Shown: piece after piece, positions 26,186 to 34,955 of the stretch
Layout: every line of letters begins with the position of its first letter
How positions within the stretch are numbered: the first letter of the stretch is position 1
Notes under the pieces: generated by a model
Seen by the model: only the letters and a program-made list of their open reading frames with translations
What the model was told of the DNA's origin: nothing
Databases searched by the model: none
Made by a program: the position numbers and the translations under genes
Source of the DNA: Bacillota bacterium
GTDB taxonomy: Bacteria; Bacillota; Sulfobacillia; JACIYH01
NCBI GenBank assembly: GCA_030019365.1
Contig: JASEFA010000003.1
Location: forward strand, 62,001-126,000
Direction of reading: 5' to 3'
DNA: 64,000 nucleotides

Positions 26186-27228
26186 TATTGCAGGTTGACC
26201 CCTTGCGGCCCGATCGTGCCCCGGTCGCCCGGGCGGCCCGGGTGATCAGGCGGGGCGGGCTGGTTGCGTTCCCTACCGAGACGGTGTACGGCCTGGGTGC
26301 CGATGGCCTGAATCCCGAGGCGGTGAAGAGGCTCTTTGCCGCCAAGGGCCGGCCGCAGGACAACCCCTTCATCCTGCACGTGGCCTCGGTGGAGCAGGCC
26401 TGGGTCCTGGTGGATTGGGAGCGGGGCCGGGGTGGGGCCCGGGAGGCGGCAGGCCAGCTGGCCGCCCGCTTTTGGCCCGGGCCCCTCACCCTGGTCCTGC
26501 CCGCGGCTCCCGTGGTTCCCCGCGAGGTCACCGCAGGGCTGGACACGGTGGCGATCCGCATGCCCGACCACGCGGTAGCCCTGGCCCTCATCGAGGAGGC
26601 CGGGTGCCCGCTGGCAGGTCCTTCCGCCAATGTCTCCGGGCGGCCCAGCCCCACGGCTGCCGAGCACGTCCTGGAGGACCTGGAAGGCCGTATCGAGATG
26701 ATCCTGGACGCCGGTCCCACGGGCGTGGGGGTGGAATCCACCGTGCTGGATCTCACCCGGCGGCCGCCCGTCGTCCTGCGTCCGGGAGGGGTGACGGCGG
26801 AGACCCTGGCCGAGGTGGTGGGTGAGCTGAGGGAGCTGTCTCCCGGTGACATGGGGGAGGGGCCTGCGCCCTCACCGGGTACCAAGTACCGCCACTATGC
26901 CCCCCGCGCACCGCTCCTTCTGGCCACCCGGCTGCCGCCGGCAGGACTTGAACGCCTGCTGGCCGAGGGAAGGCGCCTGGAGGAGGCGGGCCGCCGGGTG
27001 GGAGTGCTGGTGGCCGACGAAGAGGCCCCCCTGATTCCGGCCGCCTGGCTGGTGCGCACGGTGGGGAGCCGGAACCACCCTCGCGAGGTGGCGGCGCGGT
27101 TGTTCGCTGCCATGCGCGACCTGGAAAGGCTGGGGGTGGACGTAATCCTGGCCTTGCCTTATGCTGAGGAGGGGTTGGGTAGGGCCATCATGAACCGGCT
27201 GCGCAAAGCGTCTTCGGGCCCGCTATAG
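26167..27228 (+). CDS. L-threonylcarbamoyladenylate synthase (Sua5/YwlC)
   Basis: 353 residues, the two-domain Sua5 form rather than the short TsaC form. It makes threonylcarbamoyl-AMP from Thr, bicarbonate and ATP for t6A37 of tRNAs. The YrdC domain has GGLVAFPTETVYGLGADGLN, KRLFAAKGRPQDNPF and LAGPSANVSGRPSPT. The C-terminal Sua5 domain follows the conserved SPGTKYRHYAPRAPL. ATG 26167 follows a G-rich GGGGGG run. It overlaps prmC by 19 nt. The position after prmC matches Bacillus ywlC. Confidence 0.94.
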   Translation: MPVATVVLQVDPLRPDRAPVARAARVIRRGGLVAFPTETVYGLGADGLNPEAVKRLFAAKGRPQDNPFILHVASVEQAWVLVDWERGRGGAREAAGQLAARFWPGPLTLVLPAAPVVPREVTAGLDTVAIRMPDHAVALALIEEAGCPLAGPSANVSGRPSPTAAEHVLEDLEGRIEMILDAGPTGVGVESTVLDLTRRPPVVLRPGGVTAETLAEVVGELRELSPGDMGEGPAPSPGTKYRHYAPRAPLLLATRLPPAGLERLLAEGRRLEEAGRRVGVLVADEEAPLIPAAWLVRTVGSRNHPREVAARLFAAMRDLERLGVDVILALPYAEEGLGRAIMNRLRKASSGPL

Positions 27229-27252
27229 ACGCCCGACGCGCCCTCGGGGAAG

Positions 27253-27288
27253 GGCCTCCCCCAGGAAGGGCGGGAGCCGGGGGAGGCC
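27253..27288. terminator. Perfect 10-bp hairpin without T-run
   Basis: GGCCTCCCCC (27253-27262) pairs with GGGGGAGGCC (27279-27288) around a 16-nt loop, 24 nt after the sua5 stop. No T-run follows, so termination is uncertain. It lies directly before the ribosome site of the next gene and could instead affect its translation. Confidence 0.45.
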
Positions 27289-27319
27289 ACCCCACTTGCA
27301 GAAAGGAAGAGCTTCGCGG

Positions 27320-28378
27320 ATGGAGACACTGCCCGACTGGCTGCAGGAACTGATGCGGCTACCGGAAGGGGAAGCGAGAAAGGCGATCGACGATCTCGTG
27401 GCCGAGAGGACTGCGGAGGCGGCCCAGCGGCTGCGGCTGGTGGAAGAGGCAGGGTCGCCGGCACTGCGCAAGGAGGCCCGGCGCGCCCTGTACCGGCTGC
27501 GGGCAGCCGGGGTGGAAATACCCCCGCCCCGGCCGGGTCAGGCGGCAGTTACCCCCACCCGGGCCCTGATCTCCTGGGTTGACCGGGATGGGTACCTCAT
27601 GGTGGCCTGCGTGGTGGATCGCCCGTCCGGCGGGGCCCGGCTGGTCCAGGCGGTGGTGGGTGACGAGGGGATGGTGAGGGCCCAGGCGGGCGAGGTGAGT
27701 GCGGGCCAGTTGAGGCGGATCATGAGGGAGCTCCAGACCCGGCCGGGGATGGTGGAGTGCCCGGTGCCCTATGTGCAGCGGGTGGTGACCGAGGCAGCGT
27801 CACGGGGAATGCCCGACGATCCCGAGCAGCGGGCCCAGGCGGACGCGGTGGTGCGCACGGTGGGACGGCCGGCGGGCGAGGTTCCCCACCCGGCCTACGG
27901 GGTGCTGGACGCTCTGGCCGTCAAGTGGGATCCCGATCTCCTGGCCCAGACTCCCCGGTTGCTGGAGACCGAGGAGATGGCGGGATGGGCTCTGCCGGCG
28001 GAGGGCGTCGAAGGGTGGGGCAGGCGTTACGAAGAGACGGCCTCGAGCCCGCTGGTGCTCGATGCCGCCACCCAGCGGGCCAGGAACCGGGAGCTCATGC
28101 GGGATCTGGTGCGGGAGGTGTTCCCGCCCGAAGCCCTCCCGGCGTGGTGCCGGCGACTGGAAGACATGGCATACTACTTCTATCGGCGCCAGGAGGAGCG
28201 CAACGCCAGGCTGGCCCTGGCGGCCGCCCTGGCGCTGGGCGGAGGTCAGGACAGGCCCGCGGGGGAGGCGACCGACCATCCCTTTCTGCTTGCCCTGGCG
28301 GAAAAGACTCTGCGCGAGTGGCGCCAGCAGAAGGAAGCGGGGGAGGAAGGGGCGCGCATCGTCGTCCCCGGGAGGTGA
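27320..28378 (+). CDS. Hypothetical protein, alpha-helical, Arg/Glu-rich
   Basis: 352 residues; no family recognised. There is no signal peptide or membrane segment. The first 70 residues are helical and charged (KAIDDLVAERTAEAAQRLRL, KEARRALYRLRAAG). A middle part around 85-160 looks like a beta sheet (RALISWVDRDGYLMVACVV). Near 285-300 there is EDMAYYFYRRQEERNARLAL. ATG 27320 is preferred over TTG 27296, with AAAGGAAGAG upstream. The stop is 4 nt before the phosphatase gene, so it belongs to the same operon, between sua5 and ywlE. The role is unknown; coding potential is clear from codon bias and the long clean frame. Confidence 0.65.
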   Translation: METLPDWLQELMRLPEGEARKAIDDLVAERTAEAAQRLRLVEEAGSPALRKEARRALYRLRAAGVEIPPPRPGQAAVTPTRALISWVDRDGYLMVACVVDRPSGGARLVQAVVGDEGMVRAQAGEVSAGQLRRIMRELQTRPGMVECPVPYVQRVVTEAASRGMPDDPEQRAQADAVVRTVGRPAGEVPHPAYGVLDALAVKWDPDLLAQTPRLLETEEMAGWALPAEGVEGWGRRYEETASSPLVLDAATQRARNRELMRDLVREVFPPEALPAWCRRLEDMAYYFYRRQEERNARLALAAALALGGGQDRPAGEATDHPFLLALAEKTLREWRQQKEAGEEGARIVVPGR

Positions 28379-28382
28379 GGTC

Positions 28383-28877
28383 GTGGCCGGGGAGGGAAAA
28401 GTCCTGTTCGTGTGCGCCGGAAACACCTGTCGCAGTCCCATGGCGGCGGCACTGTTCCGGCGTCTCATCGACGAGGAGTGGTCCGACCAGCTGGGGAAGC
28501 TCCAGGTGCTGTCGGCAGGGATATGTGCTCAGGAAGGGGACGCCGCTTCCCCCCAGGCCGTTTCCGTGATGGCCCGGCGGGGGCTGGATTTGACCTCCCA
28601 TCGGGCCCGCAGGCTGCAGCCGGAGATGGTGCGGGAGGCAACCTGGGTACTCACCATGACCGGCGCGCAGCGGTACGAGCTGCTCAGGATGGTGCCGGAG
28701 GCGCGTGATCGCGTCTTCGTCCTGAAGTACTTCCCCCCCGGGGAAGACGAGCCCGGCCCCCAACACGATGTGGGCGACCCGGTGAGGAGGCCGGAAGAGG
28801 TTTACGAGGAGGTGGCCCGCGAGCTGGAACAGGCGCTGCGCCGGGTGGCCGGCTACCTGGCCGAGCAGGACTGCTGA
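28383..28877 (+). CDS. Low molecular weight protein arginine/tyrosine phosphatase (YwlE-like)
   Basis: 164 residues. The phosphate-binding loop is VCAGNTCRSPMAAAL, with the nucleophile cysteine and arginine of CX5R. The threonine in this loop matches the residue that marks protein-arginine phosphatases such as YwlE rather than tyrosine phosphatases. The general acid is the Asp of HDVGDPVRRP. GTG 28383 follows GGGAGGTGAGG. As in Bacillus, it lies just before rpiB (ywlF) and ywlG. The phospho-arginine assignment is an inference from one residue and gene order. Confidence 0.88.
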   Translation: MAGEGKVLFVCAGNTCRSPMAAALFRRLIDEEWSDQLGKLQVLSAGICAQEGDAASPQAVSVMARRGLDLTSHRARRLQPEMVREATWVLTMTGAQRYELLRMVPEARDRVFVLKYFPPGEDEPGPQHDVGDPVRRPEEVYEEVARELEQALRRVAGYLAEQDC

Positions 28878-28901
28878 AGCGGGAGTCCTTCGGGAGGCAA
28901 G

Positions 28902-29438
28902 GTGAGATCTTTGCGGGTGGCGGTCGGTGCTGACCACGGTGGGTTTCCCCTCAAGGGGATTCTGATTGAGGCTCTGCGGGAAGAAGGCGCGGAAGTCCTG
29001 GACTTCGGGACCGACTCGCCGGCGGCGTGCGATTACCCCGACCTGGCCCTGCCCGTGGCCCGGGCGGTGGCGGGGGGAGACGCCGACTGGGGCCTTCTCA
29101 TATGCGGCACGGGCATCGGCATGTCCATGGCGGCCAACAAGGTGCGGGGGGTGCGGGCCGCCCTCTGCCACGATCCCTACTCTGCCCGCATGGCCCGCGA
29201 GCACAACGATGCCAACGTGCTCTGCCTGGGAGCGCGGGTGATAGGGCCGGGACTGGCCCGGGAGGTCCTGGGAGCGTTCATGGCGGCCCGGTTCGCCGGC
29301 AGCAGGCACGCCCGCCGGGTGGACAAGATCCGGGCCCTGGAAGGGGGCCAGGTGGCCCCGCCCGACAGCGGGAAGACAACCCCGGAGGATAGCGGACGGG
29401 CAGGCCGGGAGGAAAGTGGGGGGCGGGCAGGTGAGTGA
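28902..29438 (+). CDS. rpiB: Ribose-5-phosphate isomerase B
   Basis: 178 residues; RpiB enzymes are usually near 150. It interconverts ribose-5-phosphate and ribulose-5-phosphate. Signatures are VAVGADHGGFPLKG at the N-terminus, CDYPDLALPVARAV, the catalytic-cysteine block LLICGTGIGMSMAANKVRG and the HDPYSARMAREHNDANVL block. The extra 25-30 residues are a polar tail rich in Gly, Ser and Glu. GTG 28902 follows GGGAGGCAAG. Its last 8 nt overlap ywlG. It is the Bacillus ywlF counterpart. Confidence 0.95.
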   Translation: MRSLRVAVGADHGGFPLKGILIEALREEGAEVLDFGTDSPAACDYPDLALPVARAVAGGDADWGLLICGTGIGMSMAANKVRGVRAALCHDPYSARMAREHNDANVLCLGARVIGPGLAREVLGAFMAARFAGSRHARRVDKIRALEGGQVAPPDSGKTTPEDSGRAGREESGGRAGE

Positions 29439-30024
29439 GGAAAGCACTCTGGGATGGGAAGCAATCCGGGACAGCGTGGCCCGGGCTACCCTGGAACTGA
29501 TCGAGGTGGCGGGGTTCGAGCCCGGATCCCTGCTGGTGGTAGGGTGCAGCACCAGCGAGGTACTGGGGTACCGCATCGGCAAGGGCTCCAGCCTGGAGGT
29601 GGGCCGGGTAATCGCCGGCACCCTCCTGGAGATCCTTCATCCCCGTGGCATGTACCTGGCCGCCCAGGGTTGCGAGCACATAAATCGGTCCCTGGTGGTG
29701 GAAAAAGAGTATCAGGAGAGGCACCACCTGGAAGAGGTCACGGTGTGGCCGGTGCCGCGGGCGGGCGGGGCCTTCGCCAGCGCCGCCATCGACCTCTTCC
29801 GGCACCCGGTCATGGTGCGGGCGGTGCAGGCCCAGGCGGGCATGGATATCGGCCACACTCTCATCGGGATGCACATCAAGCCGGTGGCGGTCCCGGTGCG
29901 GCTGGACGTCACCCATGTGGGGAAGGCCTGTCTGGTGCTGGCGCGCAGCCGTCCTCCCCTGGTGGGAGGAGAACGGGCCGTCTACCGGCGGCCGGGCACA
30001 CCTGTGCCCCCTCCCGACAAGTAG
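29431..30024 (+). CDS. TIGR01440/DUF436 family protein (YwlG)
   Basis: 197 residues. Family blocks are PGSLLVVGCSTSEVLGYRIG, MYLAAQGCEHINRSLVVEKE and AQAGMDIGHTLIGMHIKPVA. The fold is thought to resemble a Rossmann-like aminoglycoside 3-N-acetyltransferase, but no function is established. GTG 29431 overlaps the rpiB stop, which fits translational coupling. In many relatives glyA follows ywlG; here a dCMP deaminase gene takes that position. Confidence 0.88.
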   Translation: MSEESTLGWEAIRDSVARATLELIEVAGFEPGSLLVVGCSTSEVLGYRIGKGSSLEVGRVIAGTLLEILHPRGMYLAAQGCEHINRSLVVEKEYQERHHLEEVTVWPVPRAGGAFASAAIDLFRHPVMVRAVQAQAGMDIGHTLIGMHIKPVAVPVRLDVTHVGKACLVLARSRPPLVGGERAVYRRPGTPVPPPDK

Positions 30025-30087
30025 GCCGGCGGTGCGGAACCGGGCGGCCGGGAGCGGAGTCTGTTATGTTGAGCGGGAAGTGATCGG

Positions 30088-30660
30088 TTGAGGAAGGAAG
30101 GGGAAGCCCCCTCCGGCGCCGAAGATATGGCCGGCACCCCGGACAGGCCCCCGGCTGTGAGGGACAGGCTCCCGCAGCGCCCGAGCTGGGACGAATACTT
30201 TATGCAGGTGGCCCGGGTGGTGGCGGGGCGGTCTACCTGCCTGCGGCGGCAGGTAGGGGCGGTGATCGTGCGGGACAAGCGCATCCTGGCCACGGGGTAT
30301 AACGGTGCCCCCACCGGTCTGCCGCACTGCCTGGACATCGGGTGCCTGCGGGACCAGGTAGGAGCCCTGTCGGGGGAGCGCCAGGAGATCTGCCGCGCCT
30401 CCCATGCCGAGCAGAATGCCCTGGTGCAGGCGGCCCGGTACGGTATCGCGGTGGAAGGGGGCACCCTGTACTGCACGACCTTTCCCTGCTCCATCTGCGC
30501 CAAGATGCTGGTCAACGCCGGCATCCGGCGGGTGGTTTACGAAGAGGAATACCGGGATCCCCTGGCCCGGGAGATCCTGGACCTGGCGGGAGTGGAAGTG
30601 GTGCAACTTGAAGGTCCCCGCCTGCGAGACGAAGACCGTAGCCCTGCCCCGGCTGAATAA
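30088..30660 (+). CDS. Deoxycytidylate (dCMP) deaminase, ComEB family
   Basis: 190 residues. It converts dCMP to dUMP for thymidylate synthesis. Zinc ligands and catalytic Glu are visible as [10 protein letters not shown] and [18 protein letters not shown]. The substrate-binding block is [20 protein letters not shown], with [11 protein letters not shown] after it. The start is uncertain: TTG 30088 has GGGAAGTG before it, and ATG 30127 is in frame but has a poorer site. The first 35 residues are poorly conserved and may be absent. The gene overlaps the next by 53 nt. Confidence 0.91.
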   Translation: MRKEGEAPSGAEDMAGTPDRPPAVRDRLPQRPSWDEYFMQVARVVAGRSTCLRRQVGAVIVRDKRILATGYNGAPTGLPHCLDIGCLRDQVGALSGERQEICRASHAEQNALVQAARYGIAVEGGTLYCTTFPCSICAKMLVNAGIRRVVYEEEYRDPLAREILDLAGVEVVQLEGPRLRDEDRSPAPAE

Positions 30661-30934
30661 CCTGCGTCCCACCCTGGAATCCACCGCCCTCAAGCTCATG
30701 GAGGAAGCGGGGGAGCTGGGGGCGGCCATCGGCAAGCTGCGGGGGATGAACGGAGAGCAGGTGACGGCCGCCGGGCCGACGGTGTACCGTGCCATCTGCC
30801 GGGAGCTTCTGGACGTGGCCCAGACCGCCATCACCATGATGTACGTGCTGGAGGAGCAACACGGGGTCGACATCGAACAGGCCCTGGCCGAGCACATCGA
30901 GAAGCTGCTGGCCAAGGGATACCTGAAGCTGTAA
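30608..30934 (+). CDS. MazG-like nucleotide pyrophosphohydrolase family protein
   Basis: 108 residues from TTG 30608. The core [20 protein letters not shown] matches the small MazG-like family found after comEB in clostridial Bacillota, with the metal-binding Glu residues of the EExxE motif in the first helix, then [20 protein letters not shown]. It probably hydrolyses nucleoside triphosphates or acts as a helical partner; the substrate is unknown. The start inside the deaminase gene is inferred, since no other start codon lies before the conserved part. It likely depends on coupled translation. Confidence 0.75.
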   Translation: MKVPACETKTVALPRLNNLRPTLESTALKLMEEAGELGAAIGKLRGMNGEQVTAAGPTVYRAICRELLDVAQTAITMMYVLEEQHGVDIEQALAEHIEKLLAKGYLKL

Positions 30935-30947
30935 CGGGGGGTCGGCA

Positions 30948-31976
30948 TTGCGCACTGGGATGGTGTTCCTTTCCGCGCTGGTCCTTTGCCTGGTGTTGAC
31001 ACCTCTGGTAAGGAAGCTGGCCCTACACATGGGGGCGGTGGTCAAGCCCTCCGGGCGCAGCGTTCACCTCCGCCCCATACCCCACCTGGGCGGGGTGGCC
31101 ATATACGTTTCCTTTGCCGTGGCTGTCCTTCTGGCGGGCGGCGCCGCCGCGCCGGTGGTGAGGGGGACGCTGCTCGCCGGCCTGTTCATCTGCCTCTGGG
31201 GGGTGTGGGACGATTTCTCCCCCATGCCGGCCTGGCGCAAGGTGCTAGGGCAGCTCCTGGCCGCCGGCATCCTGGTGGCCCACGGGCTCACCATCCCCTG
31301 GCTGGTCGGCCCGTGGGACCGGTACATCGACCTGGGCTGGCTGGAGATCCCCCTGACCGTGTTCTGGCTGGTGGCCATGATGAACGTGATCAACCTGGTG
31401 GACGGTCTGGACGGGCTGGCCGCAGGTATCAGCTGCATTGCCTCCTTCACCCTGTTCTTCGTGGCCCGGGGTCAGGGGGTACCGGAGGCCCTCCTCATGA
31501 CCACCGCCCTGGCCGGGTGCACGGCAGGCTTCTTGCGTTACAACTTCAACCCCGCCCGCATCTTCATGGGTGATGCGGGGGCTCTCTTCCTGGGGCTCGC
31601 CCTGGGGTCGGTATCGGTGGCCGGTGCCATGAAGACGGCCACCGTCATCGCCGTCATCATCCCCCTGGTGGCCCTGGGTATCCCCGTCCTGGACACCGCC
31701 TTCGCCATCCTTCGCCGCCTGCGGGACGGCCGTCCCATCTACGAGGCGGACCGCGACCACCTGCACCACCGCCTGCTGGGGATGGGGCTCAGCCAGCGGC
31801 AGGCCGTGCTGGTGATGTACTTCCTCAGCCTGGTGTGCGGTGTGGTGGCGGTGAGCCTGAGCCGGGTGCGGGTTGAGCTGGGCCTGGGCATCGCGGCGGT
31901 CGCCGCCCTGGTCATTCTCCTGGGCGGGCGCTGGTTCGGTTTGCTCCACGCCCGAAACGGTCGCACCAGGCACTGA
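30948..31976 (+). CDS. Undecaprenyl-phosphate GlcNAc-1-phosphate transferase (TagO/WecA family)
   Basis: 342 residues with about ten membrane segments. It starts wall-polymer synthesis by moving GlcNAc-1-phosphate to undecaprenyl phosphate. Signatures are LRPIPHLGGVAIY, the aspartate pair in WGVWDDFSPMPAWRK, NVINLVDGLDGLAAG, NPARIFMGDAGALFLG and the WecA-type histidine motif DRDHLHHRLLGMG, which separates it from MraY. TTG 30948 follows GGGGGG. The next gene makes UDP-ManNAc and overlaps its stop, so the pair probably feeds a wall or secondary polymer. Such polymers are the binding sites for the SLH proteins in this window. Confidence 0.92.
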   Translation: MRTGMVFLSALVLCLVLTPLVRKLALHMGAVVKPSGRSVHLRPIPHLGGVAIYVSFAVAVLLAGGAAAPVVRGTLLAGLFICLWGVWDDFSPMPAWRKVLGQLLAAGILVAHGLTIPWLVGPWDRYIDLGWLEIPLTVFWLVAMMNVINLVDGLDGLAAGISCIASFTLFFVARGQGVPEALLMTTALAGCTAGFLRYNFNPARIFMGDAGALFLGLALGSVSVAGAMKTATVIAVIIPLVALGIPVLDTAFAILRRLRDGRPIYEADRDHLHHRLLGMGLSQRQAVLVMYFLSLVCGVVAVSLSRVRVELGLGIAAVAALVILLGGRWFGLLHARNGRTRH

Positions 31977-33121
31977 TGGATGCCGTGCGGGTGATGGCGG
32001 TGTTCGGCACCCGGCCGGAGGCCATCAAGACGGCGCCGGTGGTCCTGGAGCTGCGCAAGGATGGCCGCTTTGCCGTGGAGGTGGCGGTCACCGCCCAGCA
32101 CCGGGAGATGCTGGACCAGGTGCTGGAGCACTTCGGCATCGCGCCCGAATACGACCTGGACATCATGCTGCCCGGCCAGACCCTCACCCAGACCACCGTA
32201 CGCGGCCTCGCCCGCCTGGAGAGGGTGCTGCGGCGGGCGCGTCCCGACCTGGTGCTGGTGCACGGGGACACGGTCACCACCATGGTGGGTGCGCTGGCGG
32301 CCTTCTACCAGCAGATCCCCGTCGGGCACGTGGAGGCCGGATTACGCACCCGTCACAAGTACGCTCCCTTCCCCGAGGAGATGTGCCGGCACCTCACCGG
32401 GGTGCTGGCCGATCTTCACTTCGCCCCCACCGCCCGTTCCCGGCAGAACCTGCTGGAAGAGGGGGTCCCCCCGCAGAGGATTTGCGTCACGGGCAATACC
32501 GTCATCGATGCCCTGTTGTGGACGGTGCGCCCCGATTACCGCTTCCGCCATCCCCGCCTTGCCGGGATGGACTTCCAGGGCGGGCGGGTGATCGCCGTGG
32601 ACGTGCACCGGCGCGAGAACTTCGGGGCACCCATGCGCAGCATATTCCGGGGACTGCGCCGGCTGGTCCGGGAGCGCGCCGATGTCCTCCTGGTGGTCTC
32701 GGTGCACCGCAACCCCCAGGTGGTAGCGGTGGCCGAGGAGTTCCTGAGCGGAATCCCCCGCACCGAGCTCCTGGAGCCCCTGGATTACCCGGACTGGGCC
32801 AACCTGATGAACCGCTGCTACCTGGTCATCACCGACTCGGGTGGGTTGCAGGAAGAGGCACCGGCCCTGGGGAAGCCGGTGCTGGTGTTGCGCGAGGTGA
32901 CCGAGCGCCCCGAGGCCCTGGAAGCCGGGACGGTGAAGCTGGTGGGCGCCGACGGCGACGCCCTTTTCCGGGAAGCGGTGCTGCTGCTGGATGACGCGGG
33001 AGCGTATGGCCGGATGGCAACCGCAAAGAACCCTTACGGGGACGGACGCGCGGCCTGGCGTATCGCCGCTGCGCTGAGGCATCATTTTCTGGGAGAAAAT
33101 CCCCCGGTGGACTTCGTGTGA
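31976..33121 (+). CDS. UDP-N-acetylglucosamine 2-epimerase (non-hydrolysing)
   Basis: 381 residues. It interconverts UDP-GlcNAc and UDP-ManNAc for teichoic acid linkage or secondary wall polymers. Family blocks are VMAVFGTRPEAIKTAPVV, TAQHREMLDQVLEHF, VLVHGDTVTTM, PVGHVEAGLRT, VTGNTVIDAL and DSGGLQEEAPALGKPVLVLR with the TERPE motif. The ATG overlaps the transferase stop in a TGATG arrangement, so translation is coupled. It ends 45 nt before the ATP synthase operon. Confidence 0.94.
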   Translation: MDAVRVMAVFGTRPEAIKTAPVVLELRKDGRFAVEVAVTAQHREMLDQVLEHFGIAPEYDLDIMLPGQTLTQTTVRGLARLERVLRRARPDLVLVHGDTVTTMVGALAAFYQQIPVGHVEAGLRTRHKYAPFPEEMCRHLTGVLADLHFAPTARSRQNLLEEGVPPQRICVTGNTVIDALLWTVRPDYRFRHPRLAGMDFQGGRVIAVDVHRRENFGAPMRSIFRGLRRLVRERADVLLVVSVHRNPQVVAVAEEFLSGIPRTELLEPLDYPDWANLMNRCYLVITDSGGLQEEAPALGKPVLVLREVTERPEALEAGTVKLVGADGDALFREAVLLLDDAGAYGRMATAKNPYGDGRAAWRIAAALRHHFLGENPPVDFV

Positions 33122-33166
33122 CGGCAGGAGGAATCGGAGTCCGGGGGGAGAATAGAAGGGGAGGTT

Positions 33167-33421
33167 GTGCGCTACTCAGGGCTGGCATTATCGTTCGGCC
33201 TGCTCATGATCGTCCTGGCCGGACTGGGGTTCCTGGGGGGACAGGCTCTGGACAGGCGCCTGGGTACGTTCCCCCTGTTCGCCATCCTGGGGGTGCTGGC
33301 CGGCATAGGCCTGGCCTTTTACGACCTGTTGCGGGAGATCAGCATGGCAGACCGGCTGGAGAGACAGCGCCGGCGCGAACCCAAAGCCGGGAGGAAAGGT
33401 GACGGGCAGGAGGATGATTAG
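33167..33421 (+). CDS. atpZ: AtpZ/AtpI family small membrane protein
   Basis: 84 residues with two membrane segments (LALSFGLLMIVLAGLGFLGG and LFAILGVLAGIGLAFYDLLR) and a basic tail. This small F0-associated protein is often the first gene of Bacillota ATP synthase operons and has been linked to ion uptake or rotor assembly with AtpI. GTG 33167 follows GGGGAGG. The stop is directly followed by the next start. Confidence 0.8.
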   Translation: MRYSGLALSFGLLMIVLAGLGFLGGQALDRRLGTFPLFAILGVLAGIGLAFYDLLREISMADRLERQRRREPKAGRKGDGQEDD

Positions 33422-33859
33422 GTGACGGGGCTGGCAGCCATGGGGCCCTTCGCAGCGGACGTGGGGCAGGGTTTCGCCCTCTGCCTCACCGTGGCCGCTG
33501 TCTCCGATCTCATCCTGCTCCGCCGGTGGAGGCACCTCACCGGGCGTGCCGCTCGGCCGGGCGGCACGCGCCCACGTGCGGGCAGGCGCCCGGTGCAGTG
33601 GCGGGCCCTGATGGTCGTGAGCCTGGGGCGCCTGGCGGCGGACGCAGTCGGTCTCTTGCTGGTGTTCTTTCTCTTGCCCGGGGAATGGGCCCTCATCGGG
33701 GGTGCCCTGGGACTGGTGATCTGGCGGTTCCTCTGGGTCGCGCTGTCCACCCGCCGCCTGCCCCGCCCATCGGGTCTGGCGGTACCGGGGGGCGGCGAGC
33801 GGGGGACGGGCTGCGTTCCGGACTCCATGCCCGGCCGCCATGAGGAGGCAGTCAGTTGA
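33422..33859 (+). CDS. atpI: ATP synthase subunit I-like membrane protein
   Basis: 145 residues with about four hydrophobic segments (GFALCLTVAAVSDLILL, VVSLGRLAADAVGLLLVFFL, WALIGGALGLVIWRFLWVAL). Sequence identity to AtpI cannot be judged by eye, but size, topology and position between atpZ and atpB fit the c-ring assembly factor. GTG 33422 directly follows the atpZ stop, and the last 4 nt overlap atpB. The middle loop is rich in Arg and Pro. Confidence 0.66.
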   Translation: MTGLAAMGPFAADVGQGFALCLTVAAVSDLILLRRWRHLTGRAARPGGTRPRAGRRPVQWRALMVVSLGRLAADAVGLLLVFFLLPGEWALIGGALGLVIWRFLWVALSTRRLPRPSGLAVPGGGERGTGCVPDSMPGRHEEAVS

Positions 33860-34659
33860 CCGCAGGCGATGCTGCCTGGTGGCTGGCCGAGGCGGAGCAC
33901 GAGTCCGCAGCGGCCGCCGCCCACGGAGACACCCTGTTTCACATCGGTCCTCTTCCGGTGACTTCCGCCATCACCACGGCCTGGGCCATCATTGCCCTGC
34001 TGACACTCCTTTCTTACCTGGCCACCCGGCGCCTGGAAAAGGTGCCCGGTTCCCGCCTCCAGAACGCGCTTGAGGCGGTGGTCGAGTACCTGGAGGGACA
34101 CTTCGGCTCCATCCTGGGGAAAGAGCGGGCCTGGCAGTACCTCCCCTTCCTCAGCACCTTCTTTCTGTTCATCATCATCTCCAACTACGCGGGCATCCTG
34201 CCCGGAGCCGGGCACCTGAAGGGGTTCGCCGCTCCCACCAGCCACCTGGGGTACAACGCGGGGATGGCGCTGGTGGTGTTCTTCTCGTACCACTATTTCG
34301 GGGTGCGCGCCCGGGGGATGGCCTACTTCAAGCACCTGGCCGATCCCCCCTACATGCTCCCCCTTAACCTGGTGGACGAGCTCGTGCGGCCGCTGTCGCT
34401 GTCCCTGCGTCTCTTTGGCAACATCTACGGGGGCGAGGCCGTGCTGGCCGTGATGCTCACCGTCCTTCCCTACTTCCTTCCCACTTTCATGATGGGGCTG
34501 GAGTTGATCTTCGGGTACATCCAGGCCCTCATTTTCACCACACTGGCTGCCATTTACATTGCCGGGGCCACCGAGCACCATGAGCTGGTGGCGGAGGACG
34601 AGCACCACCGTCACCGGGGCCCCGGTCCGCGCGCGCAGGGAAAGGAGGTGTTGCCGTGA
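33856..34659 (+). CDS. atpB: F0F1 ATP synthase subunit a
   Basis: 267 residues, five to six membrane segments. Subunit a forms the two half channels against the c-ring. The essential arginine is in the conserved LSLRLFGNIYGGEAVL block, and FGYIQALIFTTLAAIYIAGA is the usual last segment. FLFIIISNYAGILPG is also typical. TTG 33856 overlaps the previous gene by 4 nt. The histidine-rich C-terminal tail (EHHELVAEDEHHRHRG) is unusual. atpE starts inside its stop. Confidence 0.95.
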   Translation: MTAGDAAWWLAEAEHESAAAAAHGDTLFHIGPLPVTSAITTAWAIIALLTLLSYLATRRLEKVPGSRLQNALEAVVEYLEGHFGSILGKERAWQYLPFLSTFFLFIIISNYAGILPGAGHLKGFAAPTSHLGYNAGMALVVFFSYHYFGVRARGMAYFKHLADPPYMLPLNLVDELVRPLSLSLRLFGNIYGGEAVLAVMLTVLPYFLPTFMMGLELIFGYIQALIFTTLAAIYIAGATEHHELVAEDEHHRHRGPGPRAQGKEVLP

Positions 34660-34895
34660 CTATCGGTGCGGGTCTTGTGGCTCTGGCCGCTGGCCTGGCG
34701 GTGGCCATCGCCGCCGTGGGGAGCGCCACCGCCCAGGGGAAGACGGCCGTGGCCGCTCTGGACGCCATCTGGAGGCAACCCGATGCGGCGGGTGATGTGC
34801 GGGGCGCCATGATGCTGGCCCTGGCCTTCCAGGAAGCGCTTACCATCTTCGTCATGCTGGTGGCGCTGATGCTGGCCCTCAAGGTGACGGCTTAA
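34656..34895 (+). CDS. atpE: F0F1 ATP synthase subunit c
   Basis: 79 residues forming a two-helix hairpin. The ion-binding carboxylate is Glu60 in LALAFQEALTIFVMLVALML. It is followed by Ala-Leu rather than the Ser/Thr typical of sodium-binding rings, so a proton-driven ring is more likely. The polar loop is AIWRQPDAAGDVRG with the conserved RQP. GTG 34656 overlaps atpB by 4 nt, after AAAGGAGG. Confidence 0.94.
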   Translation: MTIGAGLVALAAGLAVAIAAVGSATAQGKTAVAALDAIWRQPDAAGDVRGAMMLALAFQEALTIFVMLVALMLALKVTA

Positions 34896-34955
34896 CGCCG
34901 GCCCTGCAGGTTCCCGGAAGCTTGCTGGGCCGGCGCAGCCCGGGAGGTTCGTGGC

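Noticed and set aside
34656-34895. Sodium-driven ATP synthase c-ring
   Set aside because: The residue after the key Glu60 is Ala followed by Leu, not the Ser/Thr that helps bind sodium.
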